64,000 bases of DNA from positions 248,001 through 312,000 of the forward strand of contig JASGHE010000002.1 of the NCBI GenBank assembly GCA_047602475.1. The letters run 5' to 3'. Both the position numbers and the translations under genes were made by a program. Under the pieces are notes generated by a model that saw nothing but the letters and a program-made list of their open reading frames with translations, was not told the DNA's origin and ran no database searches. The DNA is from JAEUIE01 sp047602475 (GTDB taxonomy: Bacteria > Planctomycetota > Planctomycetia > Gemmatales > HRBIN36). Shown one piece after another: positions 27,646-36,929 of this stretch (the stretch's first letter is position 1; each line of letters starts with the position of its first letter).

Positions 27646-28911
27646 CTACTTTCCCTTCACATCATAGCACATGATCCAGTCACCCTCGCGCAGGTAGAGT
27701 TTGCCGCCAGTGACAACGGGGTGAGCCCAACTGGGCATCTTTTCGTAGTGGGGGATTTTGAAGGTGCTGACTTCCTTGTAGTCTTTGGTGTCGGCTTTTA
27801 CGAGAGCCATCTTGCCATTCGAGAACCGTACATAGAGATGGCCGTCGGCAGCGGTGATAGAGGCGGACCCGCTGCCCGTGGTTTTGGTTCCCCAACCGGG
27901 AAGTAGCTCGCCGGTCATGAGGTCGGCACACCAGATTTCAGGTCGATCATCTTTGCCTCCGTAGAGCTTGTCGCCAATAAGAAGCACGCCGCCATGCTTG
28001 TTGGCTAAGGTCTTCTTGTAGCCATAGATCTCTTCCATGCGGATTCCATTCTCTCCGCTAGCTACCTGTCGCAGTAGTGCGCCGCCTTTGCCATACCCTG
28101 CAACCGCGAACACCAGGTCACCCTTGATAATGGGGGTGGGAATGACCGCTGTCGCTCCGATGGCATACTTCCACAGCACCTTGCCATCAGTGGAACGGAC
28201 ACCCAGCACATTGCTGCCGGTAGTTTGAACGTACACTTTCGTGCCATTGATTTCGGAAATGACGATGGAAGAATGGCCTGCCCCTCTGTCGCCTTCGACC
28301 GGTGCTGTCCAGACAGTCTTGCCGGTGTTCTTATTCATAGCCACCATGGTGTTCTTGGCTTTACCTGGGGTGACTACGACATTGTCGCCATCGATAAGGG
28401 GCGATTCACTAAAGGCCCATCCATCGGCCTTACCTCCTTCAAAATCCTTCTGCATGTTCTTGTGCCAGACTTCCTTACCGTCGGCAGTCTTGAGGCAGTA
28501 AAGATCGCCTTGCGGAGACATGTAATAGACATGGCCGCCATCGACAGTCGGAGTGGATCGGGAACCTGACCAACTCGGTTGTCCCTTATATTCGTAAGCA
28601 GAACTCAGCTTCGTCTTCCATAGTGGCTTACCGCCTGCTTCCTCGAAACAGGAGGCGTACGTATCTTCTTCATCGTCGGCGAGTTTATCGCCCAATGTGT
28701 AAATACGACCGCCGGCGATGGCCACGCTGGCGTAGCCCCGTCCCGCCCCTTTGGTTTCCCACAGCAGCTTTGGGCCGTCCTTGGGCCATTCCTTCAACAA
28801 GCCGGTGTCGGTTGAGACATCATCACGCTTAGGGCCGCGCCACTGAGGCCAGTTACCGGCTCCATCTGCGGGAACCAGGGTGAAGGCTAATAAAAACAAA
28901 CAAGACCACAT
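27646..28911 (-). CDS. PQQ-like beta-propeller protein, exported
   Basis: About 421 aa from ATG 28911 (MWSCLFLLAFTLVPADGAG), which gives a clean signal peptide; an upstream ATG at 28977 would overlap the DUF1501 gene. The mature protein opens with NWPQWRGPKRDD, the usual start of outer-membrane-assembly/PQQ-type propellers of planctomycetes, and has repeated blades (GRIYTLGDKLADDEEDTYA, GGHVYYMSPQGDLYCLKT, NTGKTVWTAPVEG, STDGKVLWKYAIG, GKLYLREGDWIMCYDV). No CxxCH or quinone-ligating Cys pair is visible, so it is probably a binding propeller rather than a dehydrogenase. It is 28 bp downstream of the DUF1501 gene in the same operon. Confidence 0.88.
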   Translation of the reverse strand: MWSCLFLLAFTLVPADGAGNWPQWRGPKRDDVSTDTGLLKEWPKDGPKLLWETKGAGRGYASVAIAGGRIYTLGDKLADDEEDTYASCFEEAGGKPLWKTKLSSAYEYKGQPSWSGSRSTPTVDGGHVYYMSPQGDLYCLKTADGKEVWHKNMQKDFEGGKADGWAFSESPLIDGDNVVVTPGKAKNTMVAMNKNTGKTVWTAPVEGDRGAGHSSIVISEINGTKVYVQTTGSNVLGVRSTDGKVLWKYAIGATAVIPTPIIKGDLVFAVAGYGKGGALLRQVASGENGIRMEEIYGYKKTLANKHGGVLLIGDKLYGGKDDRPEIWCADLMTGELLPGWGTKTTGSGSASITAADGHLYVRFSNGKMALVKADTKDYKEVSTFKIPHYEKMPSWAHPVVTGGKLYLREGDWIMCYDVKGK

Positions 28912-28939
28912 GAGCGAAACTCCGGATGAGCAGATTGAT

Positions 28940-30363
28940 TTAGAGCAGGATGTCTCGAACCACCCGTGCCGGTTCAACGCTGGTGAGTTTCATGTCGAGC
29001 CCCTGATACTTGACCGTCAGGCGGGTGTGATCGATTCCAAGCTGATGCAGTATGGTAGCATGAAGATCGCGCACATGCACGGGGTTATCAACAGCATGAT
29101 AGCCCAATTCGTCGGTGTTGCCATAGCTGAGGCCGGGGCGAATGCCGCCGCCCGCCATCCACATCGAGAAGCCCTTGATATGGTGATCGCGTCCCACGCC
29201 ACCCTTGCCCTGATACATCGGCGTACGGCCAAACTCGCCGCCCCAGAGGATGAGTGTATCGTCGAGCATGCCGCGTTGCTTCAGGTCTTGCATCAGGGCG
29301 TAGGTAGGCTGATCGGTCGCCTTGCAGCAGATGTTCATGTACTTCACCAGGTCGCCGTGATGGTCCCAGTCACGATGATAGAGCTGAATGAAGCGCACAC
29401 CCCGTTCAGCGAGCCGACGTGCTAGTAAGCAGTTCGAGGCGAACGACCCATCGCCGGGCTTGGCTCCATACATCTCCAGCGTCTTGGTTGATTCCTTGGA
29501 GATGTCCATCAGGTCGGGCACAGCGGTCTGCATGCGGAACGCCATCTCGTAGGCCCCGATGCGGGTTTCGACTTCGGGATCAAGGTTCTGAAGGTTCCGA
29601 TGCCGATCTAGGTGGGTCACCGTATCGACCAATCGCTTCTGCTGAACAGGCGAGACGCCGGGAGGATTGCCCAGATAAGAGACCGGGTCGCCCTTGGCGC
29701 TGAACTCGACACCCTGGTATCGGCTCGGCAGAAACCCTGGCCCCCACATCCGCTGCGAGATGGGCTGGGGATTACGACCGGCGAAACTGGTCAACACAAT
29801 GAACCCCGGCAGGTTCTCTGCTTCGCTGCCCAGACCATAGGTAATCCACGACCCCATCGAAGGCCGGCCACTGATGGCAGTCCCCGTGTTCATCATCGTG
29901 TGGGCCGGGTCGTGATTGATCTGGTCGGTCACCATCGAACGGATGATGGTGAGGTCATCAGCCATCTTGGCGTGCCAGGGAAGAAAGTCGCTGATCCACT
30001 GGCCGGTTTTGCCGTGCTGAGCGAACTTGGTGAGCGCCCCTGAGTGCGCAGTTCTTTGCCCTGAAGTTGTGCGATGGGTTGGCCGCTAGTGAACGATGCG
30101 GGCATGGGCTGACCATCAATGGCGGTCAGCTTCGGCTTGGGATCGAAGGTTTCCAGGTGCGACGGCCCGCCCGACATGTAGAGGAAGATGACTCGCTTAG
30201 CTTTGGGCTTATGGTGCGGAATGCCGGGGATGCCACGATGTTTGTCGGGTGCATCCATCGCCCCCAAATCACGCCGAAGCAGATCGCCCAGCGCAATCGC
30301 ACCCATGCTGATGCCGCTGCGCTGCAGGAATGTTCTTCGTGTGAGAGGCGAGAAGGAATCCAT
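28940..30363 (-). CDS. DUF1501 protein, one frameshift
   Basis: About 473 aa after repair. The N-terminal part (from 30363) has TRRTFLQRSGISMGAIALG, a Tat-type signal, then VIFLYMSGGPSHLETFDPKP. The C-terminal part has DLTIIRSMVTDQINHDPAH, GSFASNCLLARRLAERG, YHRDWDHHGDLVKYMN, KQRGMLDDTLILWGGEFGRT and VGRDHHIKGFSMWMAGGG. The frame changes at the C4 run 30037-30040: one extra G on the coding strand turns GKELRTQG into a continuous path through ALTKFAQHGKTGQWISDF. The start lies 4 bp after the stop of the DUF1549/1553 gene, so translation is probably coupled. The homopolymer context points to a sequence error. Confidence 0.88.
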
Positions 30364-30367
30364 GCAG

Positions 30368-32705
30368 TTAGTTCCGAGTGGTCATTTCGCTCAGGTTCAG
30401 AATCGTGCGGGTGACCGTCATCCACGCAGCCAACTCGATGGCATCCACAGCAGGATCAGGTTTGGTCAGGCCCACTTGGATGAACCTCTTCGCTTCTGCG
30501 GGATTGGTCTGGTACTCCTGTCTGCTGGCCTTGAGCATGGCCAGCAACGTCGCCGTCTCTTGAGGATCGGGCAGCCGGGTCAGGGCCTGTCGAAACGCAG
30601 ACTGCACCCGCTCTTCATCGGTCTTGCCAGGTTCATTGATGATTCGCTGAGCGAAGGCGCGGGCTGCTTCGAGAAACGTCGGATCGTTCATCAGCACCAG
30701 AGCAGCTTGGGGCGTGTTTGATCGTTGCCTTCGGACCGTGCATTCCTCACGAGTCGGAGCATCGAAGGCCCTAAGCATCGGGTGCAGGTACTGCCGTTGC
30801 CAATGAACATAGACCCCCCGATGCCATTGACGATCGCTGGTATCCGCCTTGTACTCGCGCTTGGGGAAGTTGAGATGCTGATAGTACCCTGCTGGTTGAT
30901 AAGGCTTCACGCTGCTGCCCTCGTGATCGAGCACGAGCAGGCCGCTGACGAATAGGGCATTATCGCGCACCATCTCGGCGGGCAATCGATAGCGGGACTG
31001 ATGCGATAGCAGCCGATTCTCCGGGTCCCGTTCTCGAATAGCTGCGCTCTCGAAAGACGATTGCCGATAGGTCTGGCTCATGACGATCTGCTTGATCAGC
31101 TTCTTGACATCCCAGCCGCTTTCGATGAACTCCACGGTAAGGTTGTCAAGCAGTTCGGGATGGGTGGGAGCTTCACCCTGATTACCGAAGTCTTCCATGC
31201 TGCGAGAGAGGCCATTGCCGAAGAAGAGCGACCAGATGCGGTTGACGAAGACCCGGGCAGTGAGGCCGCCGGCCCCGGTCTTGGAATCGGTAAGCCAGTT
31301 GGCGAGATCGAGGCGATTAGCCCGAGGACCGGTGATGGCGAGTTTACCCATGAACTCCGGCACGGCTGGCTCGACGAGCGGCCCGGTTTCATCGAGCCAG
31401 TTGCCACGAGGGAGGAGGCGTGTGGGTCGAGGGGTGACAGCCTGTGTGACCATGACCTTGCGGGTTGCTTTCTGAAGAGCCGCCAGTTCCTCTCCTTCAC
31501 TCTTGAGTAACTTCTCGAGAGCCTCCTTCGTGTTCGGAGTCGCTTTCTTCAACCCCTCTTCAAGTACACTGATCGACATGTCGAGCATGGCCATCTGTTC
31601 CCGTTGCGCCCGGCTCAGCACCGGTATCTCCGGCGGCCGCTTGGTCGGTACTGTGTCTCCGCCGCCGCCATGAAGATGTTTCTCCTCATCGACATCAGCG
31701 AAGAAGGCAGACAGTGCATAGAAGTCTTTGGCCGTATAGGGATCGTACTTGTGATCGTGGCACTGGGCACAGCCCACGGTCGCTCCCATCCAGACCGTAG
31801 AAACATTCCTCACCCGGTCAGCGGCATAGATAGCCAGGTATTCCTTCGCTTGCACGCCGCCTTCATGGGAAGTTTGCAGCAGCCGATTGTAGCAGGTGGC
31901 TATCCTCTGATCGATGGTGCTATTTGGCAGCAGATCGCCCGCCAGTTGTTCTTTCGTGAACTGATCGAAAGACATATTGCGGTTGAAGGCATCGATCACA
32001 TAGTCCCGGTAGGGCGAGGCATGATGATCCTGGTCGCCATGGTAGCCGACGGTATCGGCGTAGCGAACCAGATCGAGCCAGTAGACAGCCATGCGTTCGC
32101 CGAACTGCGGCTTGGCGAGGAGTTTGTCAACGATCTCTTCATAGCGATCACGGGTATAGAACTTGAGGTCGTCGGGCGTGGGTGGCAGGCCGATGAGATC
32201 GAAATAAAGCCGGCGCAACAGCGTGGTGCTGTCAGCATTAGGCGAAATGGTGAGGTTCTCTTTTACCAGACGCCGCTGGATGAACAGATCGATGGTGTAA
32301 AGTCGAGGCGCACGTTGTGGTGACAGATAAGCCCAGTGTTCGCCCCACTTCGCTCCGCCGACGATCCAGCGACGCAGCAAATCGATCTCGCCGACAGTAA
32401 GCTGCTTGACTGAATCGTGAGGTGGCATCCGTTCGTCACGATCCTCGCTGGTGATGCGAGCGATTAGCTGGCTCTTGGCGATATCGCCTGGCACAATGGC
32501 CTCCCGACCTTTGCGGACGCTCTTGGCACTGCTCTCAACATCCAGGCGCAGACCAGCCTTGCGATGCTTCTCATCGGGGCCGTGGCACTGGTAACATTTG
32601 TCGGAAAGAATAGGCCGAATCTGGCGGTTGAAGTCGATGGCATCGTCGGCGCAGCGGGACGGCAACGATGATCCACATCAGAGCGAAAGAGAAACTGCGC
32701 TTCAT
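30368..32705 (-). CDS. PSCyt1-DUF1549-DUF1553 exported protein, one frameshift in the signal region
   Basis: About 775 aa. ATG 32705 gives MKRSFSFALMWIIVAVP, a signal peptide, but the rest is in another frame. The break is in TCGGCGCA at 32646-32653 (TGCGCCGA on the coding strand), the same word as the RND pump break. PSCyt1 follows with CYQCHGPDEKHRKAGLRLD. DUF1549 has RRLYFDLIGLPPTPDDLKF, YWLDLVRYADTVGYHGD and CAQCHDHKYDPYTAKDFY. DUF1553 has LTARVFVNRIWSLFFGNG, RYRLPAEMVRDNALFVSG and NTPQAALVLMNDPTFLEA. Both CxxCH motifs are intact. It heads the five-gene operon reading toward 25865. The wording of PSCyt1 and DUF1549 differs from the 20633 protein, so the two represent different subfamilies. 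Confidence 0.9.
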
Positions 32706-32851
32706 TTCAGCCACCTATCCATATTCTTGAGCAACGAGCGTACCGCGCCGGAAACAGGTGTGCAAGCAGGTAGGGCCAAGTCGGAGTGTACAGTCTTTCG
32801 GCAGCCGGCCTGATATCATAGATGGGTCGCCATCCCATCAGGTATTTCACG

Positions 32852-34021
32852 ATGCGTCTCTTTATCGCTTTGTTGCTGCTGGCTGCCATCACCACTTTCG
32901 ACCAGACTCAGGAACCCAAAGAGACCAAGCCGGCCAGCAAGGTGCCGGTGACTTTGGAGCATGGCGAGCGCACCTCGAAGTTGGCTCCTCGCTATTCACC
33001 GCCCGGCAGGCAGCTCAAACTGCAGGCCAAGGCTCATCCAGAACTGAAAGGGGTCGATCACCTCGAAACTCGCGTCAACCTTGGCCCCAACAAGAATACA
33101 GCCGGGCTACTCCTCGTCGTGGCTCGTAGCGAGAAGGACAAACCCTACGATCTGCTGTTCGTGCAGGACCAGCCAGCAGGCAAGCTGAGCGAGAAGCCGA
33201 TTTCCATCAAGCCCAGCACTGTTCGCAACAAGTTCTGGTCGACGTTTGATGATGTGCCTCTTCAGGTGAATCATGCCAAGCCCGGTGATCCTGCTGCGCT
33301 CGAGCCCTTCCCAGTGTCGTTCTGGATCGTCGTTGAAAAGGAGAATGATGTACCCGATGTCATCCGCATCAGTCGGCGTGGCTTTCTGCATGGCGAAGTA
33401 AAACTAGGCGATGACATGTTCGATGTAATCCTCAGCGACAGCAACACCGATGGCGTCTTCGCCACCGGCGACTGGTGGGAACTGCGTAGCAAGTCGCCCA
33501 AAGCTGATGCCATGCGTACCGTCGGCGACTATGCCTGGGCCGGGGGCAAGGCCTGGAAGCTGGAACTCACCGGCACCAATGGCCGGTCAGCTCAACTGGT
33601 TTCGTTTGATCCGGGCATGACCGAGGAAGAAGACACGATCAAACGAGACAGGTTACGTGCTGATCGCATGGCACCCCGTGCCGCCAAGCCGGTCGCCTTT
33701 CGTAAGGATGTCGATGAGACTCTCAAGGAAGTGACTGAGAAGAAAGCTGTCTGCTTCATCAAGTTCGAGACCGACTGGTGCATGCCCTGCAAGCAGATGA
33801 CCGAACTGGTGTTCACCGCTAAAGACGTGGCTGACGCATCGAATGGCATCACCTGCCTGATCGTCGATGGCGATGCCCGCAAAGATTTGACCGAGAAGCA
33901 CAAGGTGAAGGCTTACCCAACCGGCATCCTGCTTGATACTGATGGCAACGAGATTGCTCGCTATGTGGGCTATCAGGGTGTCAAGGAAACGACGGCGTTT
34001 CTGAAGAAGGGGAAAAAGTAA
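32852..34021 (+). CDS. Exported protein with C-terminal thioredoxin domain
   Basis: About 389 aa from ATG 32852 (MRLFIALLLLAAITTF), a signal peptide. Residues ~25-270 are a beta-rich domain of unknown type with LGDDMFDVILSDSNTDGVFA and GDWWELRSK. The last ~110 residues are a thioredoxin fold with the redox motif WCMPC in KFETDWCMPCKQMTEL, the cis-Pro region KAYPTGILLDTDGNE and GYQGVKETTAFL. It resembles thiol-disulfide proteins acting in the periplasm. It is divergent from the DUF1549/1553 operon (147 bp between starts), which encodes cytochrome-type proteins that would need Cys handling; a functional link is only a guess. Confidence 0.82.
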   Translation: MRLFIALLLLAAITTFDQTQEPKETKPASKVPVTLEHGERTSKLAPRYSPPGRQLKLQAKAHPELKGVDHLETRVNLGPNKNTAGLLLVVARSEKDKPYDLLFVQDQPAGKLSEKPISIKPSTVRNKFWSTFDDVPLQVNHAKPGDPAALEPFPVSFWIVVEKENDVPDVIRISRRGFLHGEVKLGDDMFDVILSDSNTDGVFATGDWWELRSKSPKADAMRTVGDYAWAGGKAWKLELTGTNGRSAQLVSFDPGMTEEEDTIKRDRLRADRMAPRAAKPVAFRKDVDETLKEVTEKKAVCFIKFETDWCMPCKQMTELVFTAKDVADASNGITCLIVDGDARKDLTEKHKVKAYPTGILLDTDGNEIARYVGYQGVKETTAFLKKGKK

Positions 34022-34033
34022 GACACAAATAAT

Positions 34034-34131
34034 CGTGGCAGGGGTCAGTTGTACTCAACTGCCCCCTGCAAGCAGGCAAAAGTGTTGCACGGTTCGCAGG
34101 GGGCAACGGAGTACCGTTGACCCCTGCCACG
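34034..34131. repeat. Palindromic element B (cloverleaf-type, REPIN-like)
   Basis: Outer stem CGTGGCAGGGGTCA (34034-34047) with TGACCCCTGCCACG (34118-34131). Lateral hairpins AGTTG-TACT-CAACT and AACGG-AGTA-CCGTT. Inner stem TGCCCCCTGC with GCAGGGGGCA. A near-identical copy lies at 59878-59973. It sits between converging stops of the thioredoxin-domain gene and the dehydrogenase gene. Confidence 0.9.
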
Positions 34132-34144
34132 TCGTCAAGCATCG

Positions 34145-35206
34145 TTAGGAATTCTTGATCGAAGCCATGTCGATTACGAACCGGTATTTCACATCGTTCT
34201 TGAGCATGCGTGTGTAGGCTTCGTTGATCTTCTGAATCGGAATCATCTCGATATCTGAAACGATGTTCTTCTCCGCACAGTAGTCGAGCATCTGCTGCGT
34301 CTCTTTGATGCCGCCGATGCCTGAGCCGGCCAGTGATCGACGAGCCGAGATGAGATTGAAAACATTCGGCGAGGGATGGGGATGCTCAGGTGCGCCCACA
34401 AGCACCAAAGAACCATCCCGCTTCAACAGAGAGATGAACGGATCGAGGTTGTGCGATACCGCAACCGTGCTGATGATCAAATCGAAGCTGCGTTCATGCT
34501 TCTTCATCTGAGCTTCGTCTTTGGAGACGACCACTTCATTAGCCCCCAACCGCTTTCCATCCTCGATCTTCGATGGTGAGGTGGTGAAGAGCACGGTATG
34601 CGCTCCGAAGGCATGAGCGAACTTGACACCCATGTGGCCCAGGCCGCCGAGGCCGACGATCCCCACTTTCTTGCCGGGGCCGGCACCCCAGTGCTTCAGC
34701 GGTGAATAGAGAGTGATACCGGCACAGAGGAGTGGAGCCGTCGCAGCGGGGTTCAGCTTGGGTGAGACATGCAGAACGAACTTCTCAGTGACAACGATCT
34801 TATCGGAGTAGCCGCCATAGGTCGTTGGGGCGGTCTTGTGGGGATCGGGTGCGTTGTAGGTGAAGACGGTAGCGTTGTTGTCGCAGTATTGTTCCAGACT
34901 CTCTTTGCAACTGCGACAGGTGCCACACGAATCGACCATGCAGCCGACCGCAGCCAGGTCGCCGACTTTGAAGCGGGTGACCTTCGCCCCCACCTTGGTG
35001 ACACGTCCAACGATCTCGTGACCGGGCACGCAGGGATAGACGGTGGGCCAGGTTGACCATTCGTTGCGGACGGTATGAAGATCAGAATGGCAGACGCCGC
35101 AGTAGAGGATGTCGACCTCGACATCGGTGGGGCCCACTTCACGGCGAGCGATGTTGGCCGGGGCCATGGGAGACGTGGAACTGCTGGCTGCATAGGCTTT
35201 AGTCAT
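34145..35206 (-). CDS. Zinc-dependent alcohol/aldehyde dehydrogenase (YahK/cinnamyl-alcohol type)
   Basis: 353 aa, cytoplasmic MDR-family NADP(H)-dependent oxidoreductase. Catalytic zinc ligands appear in CGVCHSDLH and GHEIVGRV, and the structural zinc site in CGTCRSCKESLEQYC. The Rossmann motif GIVGLGGLGHMGVKFAHAFG is followed by FTTSPSKIEDGKRLGA, the usual NADP-type loop. C-terminal IKETQQMLDYCAEKNI is typical of the YahK/AdhC group that reduces aldehydes. Length and motifs are complete. It is a single gene, flanked downstream by palindromic element B and upstream by a 125-bp gap. Confidence 0.93.
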   Translation of the reverse strand: MTKAYAASSSTSPMAPANIARREVGPTDVEVDILYCGVCHSDLHTVRNEWSTWPTVYPCVPGHEIVGRVTKVGAKVTRFKVGDLAAVGCMVDSCGTCRSCKESLEQYCDNNATVFTYNAPDPHKTAPTTYGGYSDKIVVTEKFVLHVSPKLNPAATAPLLCAGITLYSPLKHWGAGPGKKVGIVGLGGLGHMGVKFAHAFGAHTVLFTTSPSKIEDGKRLGANEVVVSKDEAQMKKHERSFDLIISTVAVSHNLDPFISLLKRDGSLVLVGAPEHPHPSPNVFNLISARRSLAGSGIGGIKETQQMLDYCAEKNIVSDIEMIPIQKINEAYTRMLKNDVKYRFVIDMASIKNS

Positions 35207-35331
35207 GATGCTCTCTTCGTGGGGTGTGGTGACATAGCCAACATTTTATGCTGACGACACGGCTGGGCCATTGCAGCGCAAGTTTCTCACATCATTTGCC
35301 CCGCCATCACCGAGAGAAGTTGATCAAGAGA

Positions 35332-36543
35332 TCACAGATACTTCAACACTCCCCCGTAACGCTTCTTAAGCCAGCCGTAGCCCTGACAAGGGAAGTAGAG
35401 GCCTAGCACCACTAGTGCCCAGAAGAGATAGACGTCAGGCAAGTCGTAGCCTCGCTTCAAAGCGCTGGCCGCAAAGCTGTCGGGGTATGTCTTATGAAGC
35501 CAGTTGAGCAGATCGGCGAGGCCGTGAATGGCGGGCAGGTGCAGGATATAGAAGAACAAAGGCACGCGCCCAAAGGTCAAACAGAAGGGTTTGAAGAACG
35601 GCCAGCGCCACTCCAGCACGACGAGGAGGATCAGTGCTGGACCCAGGGTCATCAGGAGATAGAGCAGCGAAGGCGGATACTTGGTGCAGGCAACAAAGGA
35701 CATGATGGTTCGCATCCCAATCGCAGGTTGATCACCGCTTGGGATGAAACGCCAGTGAACGGGGTCGCCGTATTGATTGAGCCAGCGCAGGCCGATGAAA
35801 GCGGCGATGGCGAGGCATCCGATGCTCACCAATATCATTCGTCTTCGGCGGGTTGGCATCTGCATGATGGGCCCCAGGCCAAAGCCGAGGCAGATGACGC
35901 CAAACCAGGGAAGCAGCGGGTAGAGATTGAAATAGCTATACCCTTGAGCAGGATGGAAAGGTCGGCCGGCGTTGTGCAGTAGATCCCAAAACCAGCCACG
36001 GTCTCCAAAGACGTACGCCAGCCAGGGAGTTTCCGTCACCATCTTGATGCCGGTCAATCCATCGAAATAGTTGTGCCCGCCGATGATGACGCAGCCGATG
36101 AGGCCAACCAACCAGGCGGGCAGCCAGATCAGCGCCGACAGACCGACCATCGACCAACCGATAGCCCAGATGACCTGCCACATACCCTGGCGGAAGTTCC
36201 ACTCCAGTGTCCAGCCAAAATGCACGACGGTGAGTTCGAGGAAGACCAGCCAGATGCCCCGGCTGATGAGAAACCCCGCCAGTTTGGGTTTGGTCATCCC
36301 TCGGGTTTGCGAGAGGAACGCTCCCATGCCCGCCAGCAGTACAAACGTCGATGCGCAGAAATGGGTGATCCAGCGCGTGTAGAAAAGGCCTGGAGAAGCG
36401 AGACTGGCATTCTCGGCACCACCCAGGGCGAAAGCACCGAAGAAGTCGCGCGTGTGGTCCAGGGCCATCAGCACAATCACCAGCCCGCGCAGGCAATCGA
36501 TAGAGTCCAGGCGATCAGGCTTGCCGACAGGTGGAGTATCCAT
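35332..36543 (-). CDS. HGSNAT/DUF1624-like membrane acyltransferase-type protein
   Basis: 403 aa, polytopic, about ten hydrophobic helices. The N-terminal block RLDSIDCLRGLVIVLMALDH followed by TRDFFG is the hallmark of DUF1624 and heparan-alpha-glucosaminide N-acetyltransferase-like proteins, whose His in the first helix is the acetyl acceptor in the human enzyme. Other blocks are LYTRWITHFCASTFVLLAG-type (here FYTRWITHFCAST) and LYPLLPWFGVICLGFGLG. In bacteria the role is unproven; transfer of acyl groups to extracytoplasmic sugars is plausible. It stands alone; the divergent Cys-cluster gene starts 51 bp away. Confidence 0.85.
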   Translation of the reverse strand: MDTPPVGKPDRLDSIDCLRGLVIVLMALDHTRDFFGAFALGGAENASLASPGLFYTRWITHFCASTFVLLAGMGAFLSQTRGMTKPKLAGFLISRGIWLVFLELTVVHFGWTLEWNFRQGMWQVIWAIGWSMVGLSALIWLPAWLVGLIGCVIIGGHNYFDGLTGIKMVTETPWLAYVFGDRGWFWDLLHNAGRPFHPAQGYSYFNLYPLLPWFGVICLGFGLGPIMQMPTRRRRMILVSIGCLAIAAFIGLRWLNQYGDPVHWRFIPSGDQPAIGMRTIMSFVACTKYPPSLLYLLMTLGPALILLVVLEWRWPFFKPFCLTFGRVPLFFYILHLPAIHGLADLLNWLHKTYPDSFAASALKRGYDLPDVYLFWALVVLGLYFPCQGYGWLKKRYGGVLKYL

Positions 36544-36594
36544 TCAACTAGTCTATCGAGACGCCAGGCTTCATGATCTTCAGATGGTTCCGCT

Positions 36595-36909
36595 ATGGTG
36601 AATCTGCCTGTTTTTGAGTGCGATGGGTGCGGGGCATGTTGTCACACTTTTCCTATCTTCGTCAGTAAGGCAGATGCAGATCGGGAGCCTAGGATTAGCG
36701 TAGAATCGTTGGCGATTTCTGATGATAAGGAGCATCCCTACTGCCTCTATCCATTGCCCTTTCATGACACCTGCTGTTTTCTCGACCCCCAGAAGCGATG
36801 TACTATCTATTCGACCCGGCCTGGGGTGTGTCGGGAGTTTGAGGCGGGAAGCAGCCAATGTCAGGAAGCGCGACGCCGACAGGGGATGACGCCTCTTCGT
36901 CCGGGGTAA
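36595..36909 (+). CDS. YkgJ-family cysteine cluster protein
   Basis: 104 aa with eight Cys in the order CDGCGACC (CxxCxxCC), C in HPYCLY, CC in DTCCFLD, then CTIY, GVCREFE and QCQE. That layout is the UPF0153/YkgJ zinc- or iron-chelating family, function unknown. The start ATG at 36595 has no strong upstream purine tract. It is convergent with the kinase gene, whose stop is 20 bp beyond its own. Confidence 0.85.
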   Translation: MVNLPVFECDGCGACCHTFPIFVSKADADREPRISVESLAISDDKEHPYCLYPLPFHDTCCFLDPQKRCTIYSTRPGVCREFEAGSSQCQEARRRQGMTPLRPG

Positions 36910-36929
36910 TGGCAGATTTAGAATCGATA

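Noticed and set aside
34034..34131. Integron attC site
   Set aside because: The size and folding are similar, but the core site GTTRRRY and its complement RYYYAAC are not at the ends, and no integrase or cassette array is present.
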